Below, piece by piece: positions 1 to 9,346 of a stretch of 64,000 bases of DNA. A program made the position numbers and the translations under genes. The stretch comes from Nitrosarchaeum sp. (lineage in GTDB: Archaea; Thermoproteota; Nitrososphaeria; Nitrososphaerales; Nitrosopumilaceae), in contig NZ_JAILWF010000009.1 of assembly GCF_025699065.1 (NCBI RefSeq), forward strand, positions 1 to 64,000, read 5' to 3'. The notes beneath the pieces are model-generated. The model saw only the letters and a list, made by a program, of their open reading frames with translations. It was not told the DNA's origin and did not search any database. How positions within the stretch are numbered: the first letter of the stretch is position 1; every line of letters starts with the position of its first letter.

Positions 1-128
1 TGGAGTTTCTTTTGGTGTTTCTTTCTTTACTTCTTTAGCTGGAGTTTCTTTTGGTGTTTCTTTCTTTACTTCTTTAGCTGGAGTTTCTTTTGGTGTTTCT
101 TTCTTTACTTCTTTAGCTGGAGTTTCTG
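1..128. repeat. 39-bp in-frame tandem repeat in L31e tail
   Basis: Three exact 39-bp copies occupy 1-39, 40-78 and 79-117, and a partial fourth starts at 118. Each copy encodes 13 residues of the charged L31e tail on the minus strand. Perfect identity including third codon positions points to recent expansion by slippage or unequal recombination. The array reaches the window edge, so the copy number is a minimum. Confidence 0.95.
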
Positions 129-390
129 GTTCATCAGTAAATGGGGAAACCAAAATGTAACCTTCATCTGTTTTACTCATTCTAACTCTAATTTTTCGTG
201 GAGGACTACGTACTCCTTTTGACCAAATAATATGAGCAAGATCTTCTTCAATTTTGATTTCAGATGTCTTCATGTGATGTCGAGCAAATTCTTTAATCAT
301 GTTAATAGCTCGTGGTGCACGATGTGTATCCACTGAAAGTAAAACTTTACCTAAATTGATAGTATACACTCTTTCTAATTCTTGAGACAT
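1..390 (-). CDS. rpl31e: Ribosomal protein L31e (C-terminus beyond window)
   Basis: Large-subunit ribosomal protein of archaea and eukaryotes, located near the peptide exit tunnel. The core (about residues 1-85) begins MSQELERVYTINLGK and contains the basic stretch PPRKIRVRM typical of L31e. The ATG directly follows the L39e stop codon, so the two are co-transcribed; aIF6 usually comes next in archaea. The core is followed by a Lys/Glu/Pro-rich tail made of exact 13-residue repeats (AKEVKKETPKETP), which is longer than the family norm and runs off the window edge. No stop is seen, so the end is unknown. The family call is secure. Confidence 0.93.
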   Translation of the reverse strand, partial: MSQELERVYTINLGKVLLSVDTHRAPRAINMIKEFARHHMKTSEIKIEEDLAHIIWSKGVRSPPRKIRVRMSKTDEGYILVSPFTDEPETPAKEVKKETPKETPAKEVKKETPKETPAKEVKKETPKETP

Positions 391-549
391 CTAGCCAACC
401 TCCACATCTGTTGATCTCCAAGCTCTACGCTTTGGATTTGATCTAACATCTCTTTTAGTCCTAAGAATAATCCAAGCTGGGACAGCTGAAGTCTGTCTAG
501 TCTTTTTTAACAGACGAATTTTTCTTGGAGATGACTTGCGTGCAGCCAT
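391..549 (-). CDS. rpl39e: Ribosomal protein L39e
   Basis: A 52-residue, very basic protein of the 60S/50S exit-tunnel wall. It starts MAARKSSPRKIRLLKK and contains the family features QTSAVPAWI (near residues 19-27) and RSNPKRRAWR (36-45). Its length matches L39e (about 50 aa). The stop TAG is immediately followed by the ATG of L31e, which gives the usual archaeal L39e-L31e order. Confidence 0.95.
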   Translation of the reverse strand: MAARKSSPRKIRLLKKTRQTSAVPAWIILRTKRDVRSNPKRRAWRSTDVEVG

Positions 550-585
550 ATTTTTCAGGCACGAAGAGCTCTTTTTAAATGAATC

Positions 586-1134
586 TCAGGAATTTAGGCG
601 ATGTGTAATTTGTTTTAGTATTCTTGCAGAAGCTCCCCAGACAATTTTATTTTGATACTCAAAGGTAAACATTTCTTGAATTCGGTTATGACTTGGATCA
701 GGATCTTTGGCCATTGTTTTCAAAAAAGAATCTAAAGGAATATGAAAAATTTTTTCTACTTCGTTGTTTGCTGAAAGCGATGGGATTTCATCAACTATTG
801 AAACAAATGGCAAGATAGTAAAACGAGAATTAAGAGTTACAACTGGTTCCAGTTGTCCTGTTACTTGTTCTTTTGAAATTCTCAAACCAATTTCTTCTTC
901 AGTCTCACGTAATGCAGTGTCTAAAAGATCAGAATCGCTAGAATCAAATTTTCCTCCTGGAAATGAAATTTCCCCAGCATGAAAATTCAAATGCTTTGGT
1001 TTTTCAGTCATAACTACAATCGGTTCTTTTCCATAAATCACAACAAGAACAGATGCTAGTTTGTTTGTTCCATTGTTCTCTAAAACAGGATTGATTTTAC
1101 TTGAGAGTAATGATTTCAAAGTTTTCAGATCCAT
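586..1134 (-). CDS. Nudix hydrolase, CoA pyrophosphatase type
   Basis: Nudix protein of about 182 aa. A CoA-diphosphatase-like signature precedes the Nudix box (HLNFHAGEISFPGGKFD, compare the NudL/UPF0035 motif), and the box ends RETEEEIGL. The first Glu of the canonical box is Asp here. By family it would hydrolyse CoA or a related nucleoside diphosphate derivative to 3',5'-ADP and a phosphopantetheine product; the substrate is inferred. The start is ATG at 1134 or the adjacent GTG at 1137. It is transcribed divergently from the MetF-like gene, with only about 75 nt between starts. Confidence 0.8.
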   Translation of the reverse strand: MDLKTLKSLLSSKINPVLENNGTNKLASVLVVIYGKEPIVVMTEKPKHLNFHAGEISFPGGKFDSSDSDLLDTALRETEEEIGLRISKEQVTGQLEPVVTLNSRFTILPFVSIVDEIPSLSANNEVEKIFHIPLDSFLKTMAKDPDPSHNRIQEMFTFEYQNKIVWGASARILKQITHRLNS

Positions 1135-1208
1135 CACAGATATTTGAATTATCTATTTTATGGAGTTTTTGTTTAAAGGTTTTAACCAAGTTAAATTGGA
1201 GATTCTTT

Positions 1209-1958
1209 GTGGCAATAATCTACGAAATAAATCCACCAAAAATACCTGATGGAGAAATATCAGATGATGAAATAAATTCATCAGTTGAAAAACTCCTACA
1301 AAGAGTTTCAGATATTAGTAATTTTTGTGATGGCATACACGTAACAGATTCTGTATTAGGCACTAAACGAGTTTCAGCATTATCTATTGGGAGATTATTA
1401 AAGAGCATTCATCCTAATTTGCAAATTACCATCAGCATGAGAGTTAGAGACAAAGACATGAACTTGATTAAACATCTCACCCAAGAATCAATAGAATTGA
1501 AATTAGATGGAATTTTAATTTTAAAAGGAGATCCATCCAAAGAAAATCCAACAGATTCTGGTCTAATTCCAAGTCAAGTTGTAAAGGAATTAAACGAGTT
1601 AGGCTATGGAAATAAAATTGACTTTTTCTTGTCATTACCTAGTAATCCTAACTTTGAAAAAATTCAGAAAAAAATTGCCGCCAAACCAAAAGGTTTCATG
1701 ACACAAGTAATTCATTCTACAGAACAAGTTCAAAGAATTTCAAACGAATTAAGACCAAAAGGGTTGAGAATTATTCCATGTGTGTTATTACCCTCAGATA
1801 AAAACAATAATTCAGCAAAGTTTTTGGAATTAGATTGGTCAAATTACAAAGAAGATCCATCTAATTTTATTAAACAAATTCACAATATTTCAGGAGATGT
1901 ATTAGTTACATCACCAAATGATTTTACATTTGCAAAAGAGACACTAATGAAAATCTAA
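1209..1958 (+). CDS. Methylenetetrahydrofolate reductase-like protein (MetF family)
   Basis: A 249-aa (beta/alpha)8-type protein resembling MetF. It starts VAIIYEINPPK, contains DGIHVTDSVLG and reads LKLDGILILKGDP near its middle, like the TIM-barrel strands of MTHFR. MetF supplies methyl-THF to methionine synthase, and the methionine synthase genes lie immediately downstream on the opposite strand with stop codons overlapping by a few bases. I chose GTG at 1209 because GGAG lies 7-8 nt upstream. An open frame extends back to 1101, but that extension overlaps the Nudix start and looks non-coding. A related folate/pterin reductase cannot be excluded. Confidence 0.72.
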   Translation: MAIIYEINPPKIPDGEISDDEINSSVEKLLQRVSDISNFCDGIHVTDSVLGTKRVSALSIGRLLKSIHPNLQITISMRVRDKDMNLIKHLTQESIELKLDGILILKGDPSKENPTDSGLIPSQVVKELNELGYGNKIDFFLSLPSNPNFEKIQKKIAAKPKGFMTQVIHSTEQVQRISNELRPKGLRIIPCVLLPSDKNNNSAKFLELDWSNYKEDPSNFIKQIHNISGDVLVTSPNDFTFAKETLMKI

Positions 1959-4456
1959 AGCACAAAATATTGTGATTCTGGATGATGTACCACAATTGCT
2001 GCTGTAGATTGCTCAGGAATTATTTGCCCAGATTCAGTTAGTGTCATTCCAGATTTTTCTGGTTCAAGCAGTTTCCAAACTAGTTCATGCTGCATTACAT
2101 CAGGACAACTTGGAAATCCCCAACTGTATCTAAGACCTCCTTTTTCTCCCAGTTTGAATTCAGATTTTATTTTACGATTTATCCACTCTGCTAGTGCCTC
2201 AGCAACTTCAACTGCCAAACCATGCAAATAGTACGCATCAGCATACTTGTCTTCTTTGTTCCATTTCTCTATAACATCCGAAACTTTGGTTCCAACTGTA
2301 ACTGCTTGAAATGCAACAATATCATCTTCTCCAAAATAATCAGTAAGACATAGATGGCTAGATTTTGAAGAACGTGGAAAATCAAATACAACACTATCGC
2401 CTTTTGGATCATCAACTACAAGTTTTCCATCTTTATTGTGACATTTGAAAAATCCATAAACAATTTCTGGTTCAAATAACTTTTCTCTAATTATTCGAAT
2501 TTTCCACTCATTTAGCAATATTTCATGATCAGCCTCAGAGTCAGACCCAGCCTTACCACGTAATCCCCATGATAATTTGAATAATGATTTTTTGTCAATC
2601 AATTCCCAAACTTCATTCATTTTGATTTGATCAGATTTCAATCGTATCGGAGTTCCAATAATTGATGGAGTATGTGGTATCACAGGTTTAGTATCACTTT
2701 TTGGAAGAGATGACGTATCAACAACTGTAGTTGATCTATCTTTCCAATTTTCAAGTTTCTCCTTCCATTGAGATATGAACTTCGGTTTTTCATTTGAAAC
2801 TAGAGTATCCATAGTTTTCAAACCTTCAAACATCGTATTACAGTAAAATACCCCCGATTCGTAAATGCCATCTTCTTTTGCAATTCTATTGATATAGTTA
2901 CTATTGATGGCGGCACCACCGCATAAAATTGGAATTTTCATTTTATTTTTTCTTGCATGTTCTACAAAATATTGCATCTGCTTTGATGTAGAAACCAAAA
3001 GTGCAGATAATCCTATAGCGTCTGGATTTACTTCATCAATTTTTTCCAAGAATTTCTGCAATGGAACTTGTTTTCCAAGATCATAAACAGTATAACCATT
3101 ATTTTGGAAGATTGTTTTAACTAAATTCTTTCCAATATCATGAACGTCACCATAAACGGTTCCAAGAACCAGTTTACCTTTTGATGTACCTTCTTCTCTA
3201 ATCAGATATTTTTCTAACTCTCCTACTGCTGCCTTCATACATTCAGCAGATTTGAGAACAAATGGGAGAATTAATTCTCCTGAACCAAATTTATCACCAA
3301 CCTCCTTCATAGCAGAGAGTAAATCCTCGTTTAGTGTTTTGATTGCACCATCATGAGTAACTTCAGGAGGCGCATTCAAAGAAAGAATCCCATCATGTTC
3401 TTCAATAATGTCACTTTTACCTATCTTTTCTGCAATAGCAGAGACCACATCATTTTGTATTCCATCTTTTAGTCTATTTACAATTCTAAAGTTTGCACGT
3501 TTTCCAGCGGGCCATGATGGATCTACATCCTCTTTGTTAGAAGCATCACTTGTTCGTGAACCTGCATTCTCAAAGTGAATAATTAATTCAGAAAGGGCAT
3601 TTGGATGAGTATTAAAAATTAAATCTTCAGCAAGTTTCTTTTCTTTTTCATTAATTTCCCCATAAGGAATTATCTCTTTTGCATTTACTATAGCTGTGTC
3701 AAGTCCATATTTTACTGCATGATACAAAAATACAGAATTGAGAATTTTTCGAGCATATGGTACTAATCCAAAACTAATATTACTTAATCCCAAAGTAGTA
3801 AAAGAATTTGGAAATTTTGCTTTGACAAGTTTTATTCCCTCCAGAGTATTTTTTCCTGCATCCAAGAATTCATCCTCCCCAGTAGCAAGTGTAAATGTAA
3901 GAACATCAAAAATAAATTGTTCAATTTTTAATCCATATTTTTTTCCTGTTTCATAAAGTAATTCTGCAGTTTCAACTTTCTCTTGAGGAGTTTTTGCCAT
4001 GCCTTTTGGCCCAATACACAATGCAATTGCAGGTAAACCATACTTTGCCATAATTGGAGCAAGACGTTCAAATCTACTCCCATTACCTTCAAGATTAATT
4101 GAATTAATTATTGGTCGTCCAGGAATTTGTTCCACAGATGCTTCTATCACATCAGGATCTGTCGAATCAATAACTAATGGAGCATCAATTTCTAAACTTA
4201 ATTTTTTAACAAGATTTAACATGAATTGTTTTTCATCAGCTCGTTCAGTAGTTGCAACACAAATATCAAGACAGTGTGCACCATCTTCTACTTGCGTTCT
4301 TGCCAAGTCAATTAATCCATCATAATCATCATTGAGTACAAGCTGTTTTGCTTTTCTAGAACCTTGAGTATTGATTCTCTCACCAATTATTAGAGGTGGA
4401 GGTAATTGCTTCAAATCAACTGCTTTTTGTGCTGAGCTAACTCTAGGAATAGTCAA
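1955..4456 (-). CDS. metH: Cobalamin-dependent methionine synthase, pterin/B12/activation part
   Basis: An 833-aa protein corresponding to MetH without its homocysteine domain. In order: pterin-binding TIM barrel (about 15-280, starting LIIGERINTQGSRKAK), B12 cap helices (about 320-410), Rossmann B12 domain with the cobalt-ligand motif DVHDIGKN (His about 439), and the AdoMet activation domain (about 620-820) with RYSWGFPSCPD. It transfers methyl from methyl-pterin via cobalamin to homocysteine, working with the separate homocysteine-binding subunit encoded just upstream. The start is a TTG with GAGGAG about 11 nt upstream. The split MetH is known in archaea and some bacteria. Confidence 0.92.
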   Translation of the reverse strand: MTIPRVSSAQKAVDLKQLPPPLIIGERINTQGSRKAKQLVLNDDYDGLIDLARTQVEDGAHCLDICVATTERADEKQFMLNLVKKLSLEIDAPLVIDSTDPDVIEASVEQIPGRPIINSINLEGNGSRFERLAPIMAKYGLPAIALCIGPKGMAKTPQEKVETAELLYETGKKYGLKIEQFIFDVLTFTLATGEDEFLDAGKNTLEGIKLVKAKFPNSFTTLGLSNISFGLVPYARKILNSVFLYHAVKYGLDTAIVNAKEIIPYGEINEKEKKLAEDLIFNTHPNALSELIIHFENAGSRTSDASNKEDVDPSWPAGKRANFRIVNRLKDGIQNDVVSAIAEKIGKSDIIEEHDGILSLNAPPEVTHDGAIKTLNEDLLSAMKEVGDKFGSGELILPFVLKSAECMKAAVGELEKYLIREEGTSKGKLVLGTVYGDVHDIGKNLVKTIFQNNGYTVYDLGKQVPLQKFLEKIDEVNPDAIGLSALLVSTSKQMQYFVEHARKNKMKIPILCGGAAINSNYINRIAKEDGIYESGVFYCNTMFEGLKTMDTLVSNEKPKFISQWKEKLENWKDRSTTVVDTSSLPKSDTKPVIPHTPSIIGTPIRLKSDQIKMNEVWELIDKKSLFKLSWGLRGKAGSDSEADHEILLNEWKIRIIREKLFEPEIVYGFFKCHNKDGKLVVDDPKGDSVVFDFPRSSKSSHLCLTDYFGEDDIVAFQAVTVGTKVSDVIEKWNKEDKYADAYYLHGLAVEVAEALAEWINRKIKSEFKLGEKGGLRYSWGFPSCPDVMQHELVWKLLEPEKSGMTLTESGQIIPEQSTAAIVVHHPESQYFVL

Positions 4457-4488
4457 TATGATAAATTCTCCTCAGTTTTTCTAAATAC

Positions 4489-5451
4489 TTAACCCTTGAC
4501 AGAATAAGCTTTTTCGTCAATTACTTTCCGTAGTACAGCAATATGCTCAGGATTTGTCCCGCAACAACCCCCAATAATTCGAACCTTTTTGTATTGTTTA
4601 AGAAAATCACCTAACAATTCACCCATCTTTTGAGGAGTCATTTTGTAAACTGCTTGTCCACCTTGATTTTCAGGCATACCAGCATTTGGCACCACCAGTA
4701 AATTATGCTCATTTTGCTCATCAAGCCATCTAACACTTGGAGTCATTTCAGCTGGGCCAGTAGAACAATTCAAACCAAAAACATCAATCCCCATATCAGA
4801 TACGGTGGTATATGCAGCTTGAATATTTGTTCCAAGTAACATTTTTCCATATTGATCTAAAGTAGTATTTGCAATAATCGGAACTTTTTTTCCAGTTTTC
4901 TTCATTGCATTATGACATGCCTCAATTACAAGTTTAACTTCCAAAATATCTTGACTTGTTTCAATTAAGAGAGCATCAACTCCTCCAAGAATCAAACCTT
5001 CTGCTTGTAATTCAAATGCATTTCTAATTTCACCTAGAGGTTTTTGTCCTAAATCAGGATCGTTTGAGCTTGGAAGATAACCAGATGGACCCATTGAACC
5101 AATTACATATCGAGGTTTGTCAGTATATTCTGAACAAACTTCAACTGCTAGTTGTGCTATTTTTTTATTAAACTCTATTGTTTGATCACCAAAACCATAT
5201 TCATCTAATTTAATTTTGTTTGAACCAAATGAATTAGTTTCAATGCAATCAGAACCTGCATCCAAATAATTTTTATGAATTTTTTTTATCCAATCAGGAT
5301 GAGTGATAACTAAACCATCGTTAAACCCATCTTGATTATTTGGAAAATCTTCAGGTTTAGGATTATATTTTTGAATCTCTGTTCCCATTGCCCCATCAAA
5401 AAGCAATATTCTATTTTGTAATGCAGTAAGAAACGGTTCTTTTTGTACCAA
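4489..5451 (-). CDS. Homocysteine S-methyltransferase subunit of split methionine synthase
   Basis: A 320-aa zinc-dependent homocysteine-binding barrel equivalent to the N-terminal module of MetH. It starts with LLFDGAMGTEIQ, has the catalytic zinc ligands in GLNCSTGP (about 238) and the GGCCGTNPEHI motif near the C-terminus (about 295-305). It lies 32 nt upstream of the pterin/B12 part in the same direction, so both probably form one functional enzyme. An independent methyltransferase using S-methylmethionine is less likely given the neighbour. Confidence 0.9.
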   Translation of the reverse strand: MVQKEPFLTALQNRILLFDGAMGTEIQKYNPKPEDFPNNQDGFNDGLVITHPDWIKKIHKNYLDAGSDCIETNSFGSNKIKLDEYGFGDQTIEFNKKIAQLAVEVCSEYTDKPRYVIGSMGPSGYLPSSNDPDLGQKPLGEIRNAFELQAEGLILGGVDALLIETSQDILEVKLVIEACHNAMKKTGKKVPIIANTTLDQYGKMLLGTNIQAAYTTVSDMGIDVFGLNCSTGPAEMTPSVRWLDEQNEHNLLVVPNAGMPENQGGQAVYKMTPQKMGELLGDFLKQYKKVRIIGGCCGTNPEHIAVLRKVIDEKAYSVKG

Positions 5452-5561
5452 TTATTTTTAAAATGTCCAAGTACAGTTTAACTCTTTTGAGAAAAACCCT
5501 CAAAGAATAGGGGGTTAATCCGTATATTGAAATTAGGTGAAATGAAGTTTCTAATACATTT

Positions 5562-6686
5562 ATGCAAAATATTCAATTAAACAATCTAGTTCGTAGTGCG
5601 ACATTTTTTCAACATGCAGGAATCTCGATGGTCTTTGTATTCATGCCATTGATTGCAAAAGGAGTCACAAGTTCTATTTTTGAGATTGGTTTGATCATAG
5701 CATCATTTAGCTTTGCACAAATATTATCAGAAATTTATTTTGGCAGACATTCAGATAAGAAAGGAACTAGGCTCAAATTTATCAGAATTGGCTTTATTGG
5801 ATGCGCCATTACCTTTGGCCTACACTATTTTGCAGACGATATAACATTGCTATTTCTAGTAAGAATTGCTGCAGGTGTTGCAAGCGGCATTATGATTCCA
5901 GCCATGATTGCCTATACCTATGAGGCAAATATTGAAAAAAAGAGAGCAGCAACTGTAATCTCATTTCATGCATTAGGATGGCTTGCAGGAATTGCAGCCG
6001 CAGGTCTTGCAAGTGATCTAAAGTTACTTTTCATGATGAGTGCTGCATCGTTTACAATTGGATTAATCTTTACATTTAAGATGCCAAATCCGATGCAAGA
6101 AAAGGAAATAGAACCAGGTACAGCAAAAAAAGTTATTTCAAAAAATAAATTTCTGTTTACATCATTATTACTAAGACATGTTGGAGCTGCTGCAGTATGG
6201 ACTATATTTCCAATAATGTTAATGGAAAAATTAGGAGCAGAACTTTATCAAGTATCAATTGTATATGTTGCAAACACATTGACTGCATTTATCCTGATGA
6301 ATTTAATGGCAAGTAAAATCAAAATTTCAAATGTAACTAAATTTAAGATGGGCATAGGCTGTACAACATTTGTATTTGTAGGATTATCAATAATTACAGA
6401 ATGGTGGATGGCAATGCCATTTATGGCACTTGTTGGAGGTACTTGGGCATTTTTATTTATTGGAGGAAACTTTCATCTTATGGATAACAATCCTCGTTCT
6501 ACATCAACTGGAATATTCAGTTCAACAATATCAATTGCTACAGTAATAGGTCCTGTAATTGGAGGAAGTATTGCATTCGTATTTGACTATATTGCAGTGA
6601 TGTATTTTGCCATAGCAGTAATCATTGTTGGATTTGTAGTGTCTCTAAAAATAAAAGCTGAAAAGATTAACGAAGTCCCCATCTAG
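5562..6686 (+). CDS. Major facilitator superfamily transporter
   Basis: A 374-aa membrane protein with about 12 predicted helices. The loop after helix 2 reads GRHSDKKGTRLKFIR, matching the MFS A-motif GxxxDRxGRR. The substrate is unknown. A TATA-like GTATATTGAAA lies about 30-40 nt before the ATG. The 3' end overlaps the converging ABC permease gene by 20 bp. A second, distinct MFS protein is encoded at 30016-31173. Confidence 0.8.
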   Translation: MQNIQLNNLVRSATFFQHAGISMVFVFMPLIAKGVTSSIFEIGLIIASFSFAQILSEIYFGRHSDKKGTRLKFIRIGFIGCAITFGLHYFADDITLLFLVRIAAGVASGIMIPAMIAYTYEANIEKKRAATVISFHALGWLAGIAAAGLASDLKLLFMMSAASFTIGLIFTFKMPNPMQEKEIEPGTAKKVISKNKFLFTSLLLRHVGAAAVWTIFPIMLMEKLGAELYQVSIVYVANTLTAFILMNLMASKIKISNVTKFKMGIGCTTFVFVGLSIITEWWMAMPFMALVGGTWAFLFIGGNFHLMDNNPRSTSTGIFSSTISIATVIGPVIGGSIAFVFDYIAVMYFAIAVIIVGFVVSLKIKAEKINEVPI

Positions 6687-7428
6687 ACATTACCTTATTT
6701 TCAATTCGCTTAAAGATAATTCCATCAATAACAATACCAATCATCATAATTACTAACATTATTGCAAATACTTGAGAGATGTCATTTAGTTGTCGTCCTA
6801 CATTAAGTAAAAAGCCTAATCCTAGAAATGAAAATAGTAATTCTGCTCCAATTACACCTCGCCATGCAAAAGCCCAACCTTGTTTGAAACCTGAAATCAA
6901 ATGAGGAAATGCTGCAGGAATTAAGACGTACGTGGCTAATTGAGTGCCTTTTGCCCCCATATTTCGTGCAGCCTCAATATAGTGTGGGTTGATAGTTTTC
7001 ACTCCAGTATAGGTAGAGATTGTTATTGCAAACATCGAACTAACTGCCGTGACAAAAATAATTCCACCATCAGTTAAACCAAACCACAGTATAGCTAATG
7101 GAACCCAAGCAACAGAAGGAATTGATTGCAATCCCAATACCAAAGAACCAATAGTTTGATTTACAGTTTCTATTCTAGCCATTAAAATTCCAAGCAACAT
7201 TCCGCCAACTATTGCAATAGTCAATCCAATCAATAATCGTAAAAGACTAGTTCCAATTCCAAAGAATAAGCTACCATCTGATGCAGTATAAACTAGATCT
7301 TCAGCAACTTCATAAGGTGACGGAAATAGATTATTTGGCCATATACTAGACATTGCAACAAGTTGCCAAATTACAACAATAGCAATATAGAAAATAATTT
7401 GTTTAACTAGAGAAGGTTTTTTCATCAT
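6667..7428 (-). CDS. ABC transporter permease, NitT/TauT/SsuC type
   Basis: A 253-aa inner-membrane permease with six or so helices. The binding-protein-dependent EAA-like loop reads EAARNMGAKGTQLATYVLIP. It is the last gene of a three-gene importer (binding protein, ATPase, permease) and starts only 6 nt after the ATPase stop. By family it imports nitrate, taurine, sulfonates, thiamine precursors or similar anions; the substrate cannot be told from sequence. Confidence 0.87.
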   Translation of the reverse strand: MMKKPSLVKQIIFYIAIVVIWQLVAMSSIWPNNLFPSPYEVAEDLVYTASDGSLFFGIGTSLLRLLIGLTIAIVGGMLLGILMARIETVNQTIGSLVLGLQSIPSVAWVPLAILWFGLTDGGIIFVTAVSSMFAITISTYTGVKTINPHYIEAARNMGAKGTQLATYVLIPAAFPHLISGFKQGWAFAWRGVIGAELLFSFLGLGFLLNVGRQLNDISQVFAIMLVIMMIGIVIDGIIFKRIENKVMSRWGLR

Positions 7429-7434
7429 ACATCA

Positions 7435-8193
7435 CTAATTTTTCTTAACCTCAGGTCGTAATTCTGATAAAATTTCTTGTTGAAGCGGAAATAAATTTTG
7501 ATCCTCAACTAATCGTGGTCGTTTGTAATCAATGTTAATGACTTTTTTAATTGTGGAGGGTCTATTGCTAAATACTGCAACTTTAGTTCCAAGTACTGTA
7601 GCTTCAGTTACATTGTGAGTTACAAATAAAATTGTTTTTTTTGTTTTCTCCCAAATCAACTGCATTTCAACGAGTAACAAATCTCTTGTTTGTGCATCAA
7701 GTGCTGCAAATGGTTCATCCATTAATAATACATCAGGGTCCATAACAAGTGCTCTAGCTATCGCTACTCTTTGTTTCATTCCAGTTGAAAGTTGGTATGT
7801 ATACGAATCAGCAAATTTTGTCAACTGCATCATATCCAGATATCTTTTGGATATCTGAGCACGCTCTTCTTTTGGAATTCCTGCCATCTTTAATCCAAAT
7901 TCTACGTTATCTTGAACTTTCAACCAAGGAAACAATGCACCCTCTTGAAAAACAATAATTCTTTCAGGTCCAGTTGATGTTACTGGTTTTCCATCAAAGA
8001 AAATTTCACCCTCATCAGGAGTTTCCAAACCTGCCACTATTCGTAAAAATGTAGATTTACCACATCCAGATGGACCAACCAGGCATACAAATTCACCATC
8101 TTCAATTTGTAAATTCACGCCACCTAATGCCTTGAGACGATGACTGTCATGTTTGAAATATTTTATAATATTTTTAGCCTCAAGTTTGGTCAT
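7435..8193 (-). CDS. ABC transporter ATPase, NitT/TauT/SsuB type
   Basis: A 252-aa nucleotide-binding subunit. Walker A is GPSGCGKST (about 39-47), the signature is LSTGMKQRVAIARAL (the usual LSGGM is LSTGM), Walker B is VLLMDEPFAALD, and the switch His follows in FVTHNVTEA. It overlaps the end of the substrate-binding protein gene by 14 bp and drives uptake together with the neighbouring permease. Confidence 0.92.
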   Translation of the reverse strand: MTKLEAKNIIKYFKHDSHRLKALGGVNLQIEDGEFVCLVGPSGCGKSTFLRIVAGLETPDEGEIFFDGKPVTSTGPERIIVFQEGALFPWLKVQDNVEFGLKMAGIPKEERAQISKRYLDMMQLTKFADSYTYQLSTGMKQRVAIARALVMDPDVLLMDEPFAALDAQTRDLLLVEMQLIWEKTKKTILFVTHNVTEATVLGTKVAVFSNRPSTIKKVINIDYKRPRLVEDQNLFPLQQEILSELRPEVKKN

Positions 8194-9220
8194 TATTTAC
8201 TAAAACCTCCTGTGATTGGGAATTTGAATTTTTGTCAAAGAAAAGTCCATCTAAGTTATACCCATGTCTTCCTAGATAACCAAGTGAGTCCGCTCTTTTA
8301 GCGATTGTGTCAATTGAGCTTACAATTGGATCAGAAGTAATTTCTAAATTAGATAATGATTCATCAATTAATTCAACGGGTAATGATTTACCCATTTCAT
8401 TTTTCATAAAATCAATGAAGATAGTTCTAGTTTCTTCTTTATTGGAATTAATCCAATCTGCTGTTTGCTGATGTGCTTCAAGCCATTTCTGTATAATTTC
8501 AGGATGTGAATTCACATATTCTTCTTTAGCAATCAACACCACTGTTGCAAACTTGTTTTCAGGCCAAAGTTCATTTTCATTAAACAATCTTGTTCCACCT
8601 AATTGTTGAACCAATATTGTAGCAGTAGGTTCTGGAACCCATGCACCATCAATATCTCCTTTTGCAAATAATATGTAAATATCAGAGTTACCAGTATTCA
8701 AAACAATTACAGAACCACCCTTTTCTGCAGGCTTTAACCCATTATCAGAAAGAAATGTTCGAAGAGAAATATCCTGTGTGTTTCCAATTTGAGGAGCAGC
8801 GATTCTTTTTCCAGCAAAATCAGCAACAGATTTAATTTCAGATTTTGGATGAACAATAAAACTAACACCTCCACTTGCAGCACCAGATAAAATTTTCACA
8901 TCATGTTGTTCAGATTTCAAAAATGCATTGATTGCAGGTCCAGGACCAACATATGCAATATCAACAGAGCCGGCAAAAATTGATTCAATTACCTGAGGGC
9001 CAGAATCAAACAAGATCGGTTGAATATCAATATCACTTCCAATGTGATTTGAAAAAAATCCTTTTTCAATTCCAACAATTGGTATTGCATGAGATATGTT
9101 GGGAAAGTATGCTACTCTAATCTTGTTTTCATGCGTATTTTGATCCTGATTTGTCACAATTCCTACAGAGATCAGAGTCAATACAACAACACCGATCAAA
9201 ATATAGATCTGAAATTTCAT
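8180..9220 (-). CDS. ABC transporter substrate-binding protein, SsuA/TauA/NMT1-like
   Basis: A 346-aa extracytoplasmic binding protein. One N-terminal hydrophobic segment (about 4-23) looks like an uncleaved anchor or signal, with no clear lipobox Cys. The mature start KIRVAYFPNISHAIPIVGIEKG and the motifs GSVDIAYVGPGPAINAF and GKRIAAPQIGNTQD are typical of sulfonate/nitrate/thiamine-precursor binding proteins. It is first in the three-gene importer operon. The region between it and argG (9221-9346) is a divergent promoter region. Confidence 0.88.
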   Translation of the reverse strand: MKFQIYILIGVVVLTLISVGIVTNQDQNTHENKIRVAYFPNISHAIPIVGIEKGFFSNHIGSDIDIQPILFDSGPQVIESIFAGSVDIAYVGPGPAINAFLKSEQHDVKILSGAASGGVSFIVHPKSEIKSVADFAGKRIAAPQIGNTQDISLRTFLSDNGLKPAEKGGSVIVLNTGNSDIYILFAKGDIDGAWVPEPTATILVQQLGGTRLFNENELWPENKFATVVLIAKEEYVNSHPEIIQKWLEAHQQTADWINSNKEETRTIFIDFMKNEMGKSLPVELIDESLSNLEITSDPIVSSIDTIAKRADSLGYLGRHGYNLDGLFFDKNSNSQSQEVLVNNDQT

Positions 9221-9346
9221 AAAACAGCGTTATATTCTGGCTGTTAAATAATCATCGAATTTTAGCTCAAGCTAGTTTGAGAATTTTTTGATTTTTTCAG
9301 CGTAACACAAAAGATAAATTCCAAATTACGACGGGGAATGTGTTTT

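Noticed and set aside
1101-1208. N-terminal extension of the MetF-like ORF
   Set aside because: It overlaps the Nudix start on the other strand, has no family similarity, and a well-placed GGAG supports GTG 1209.
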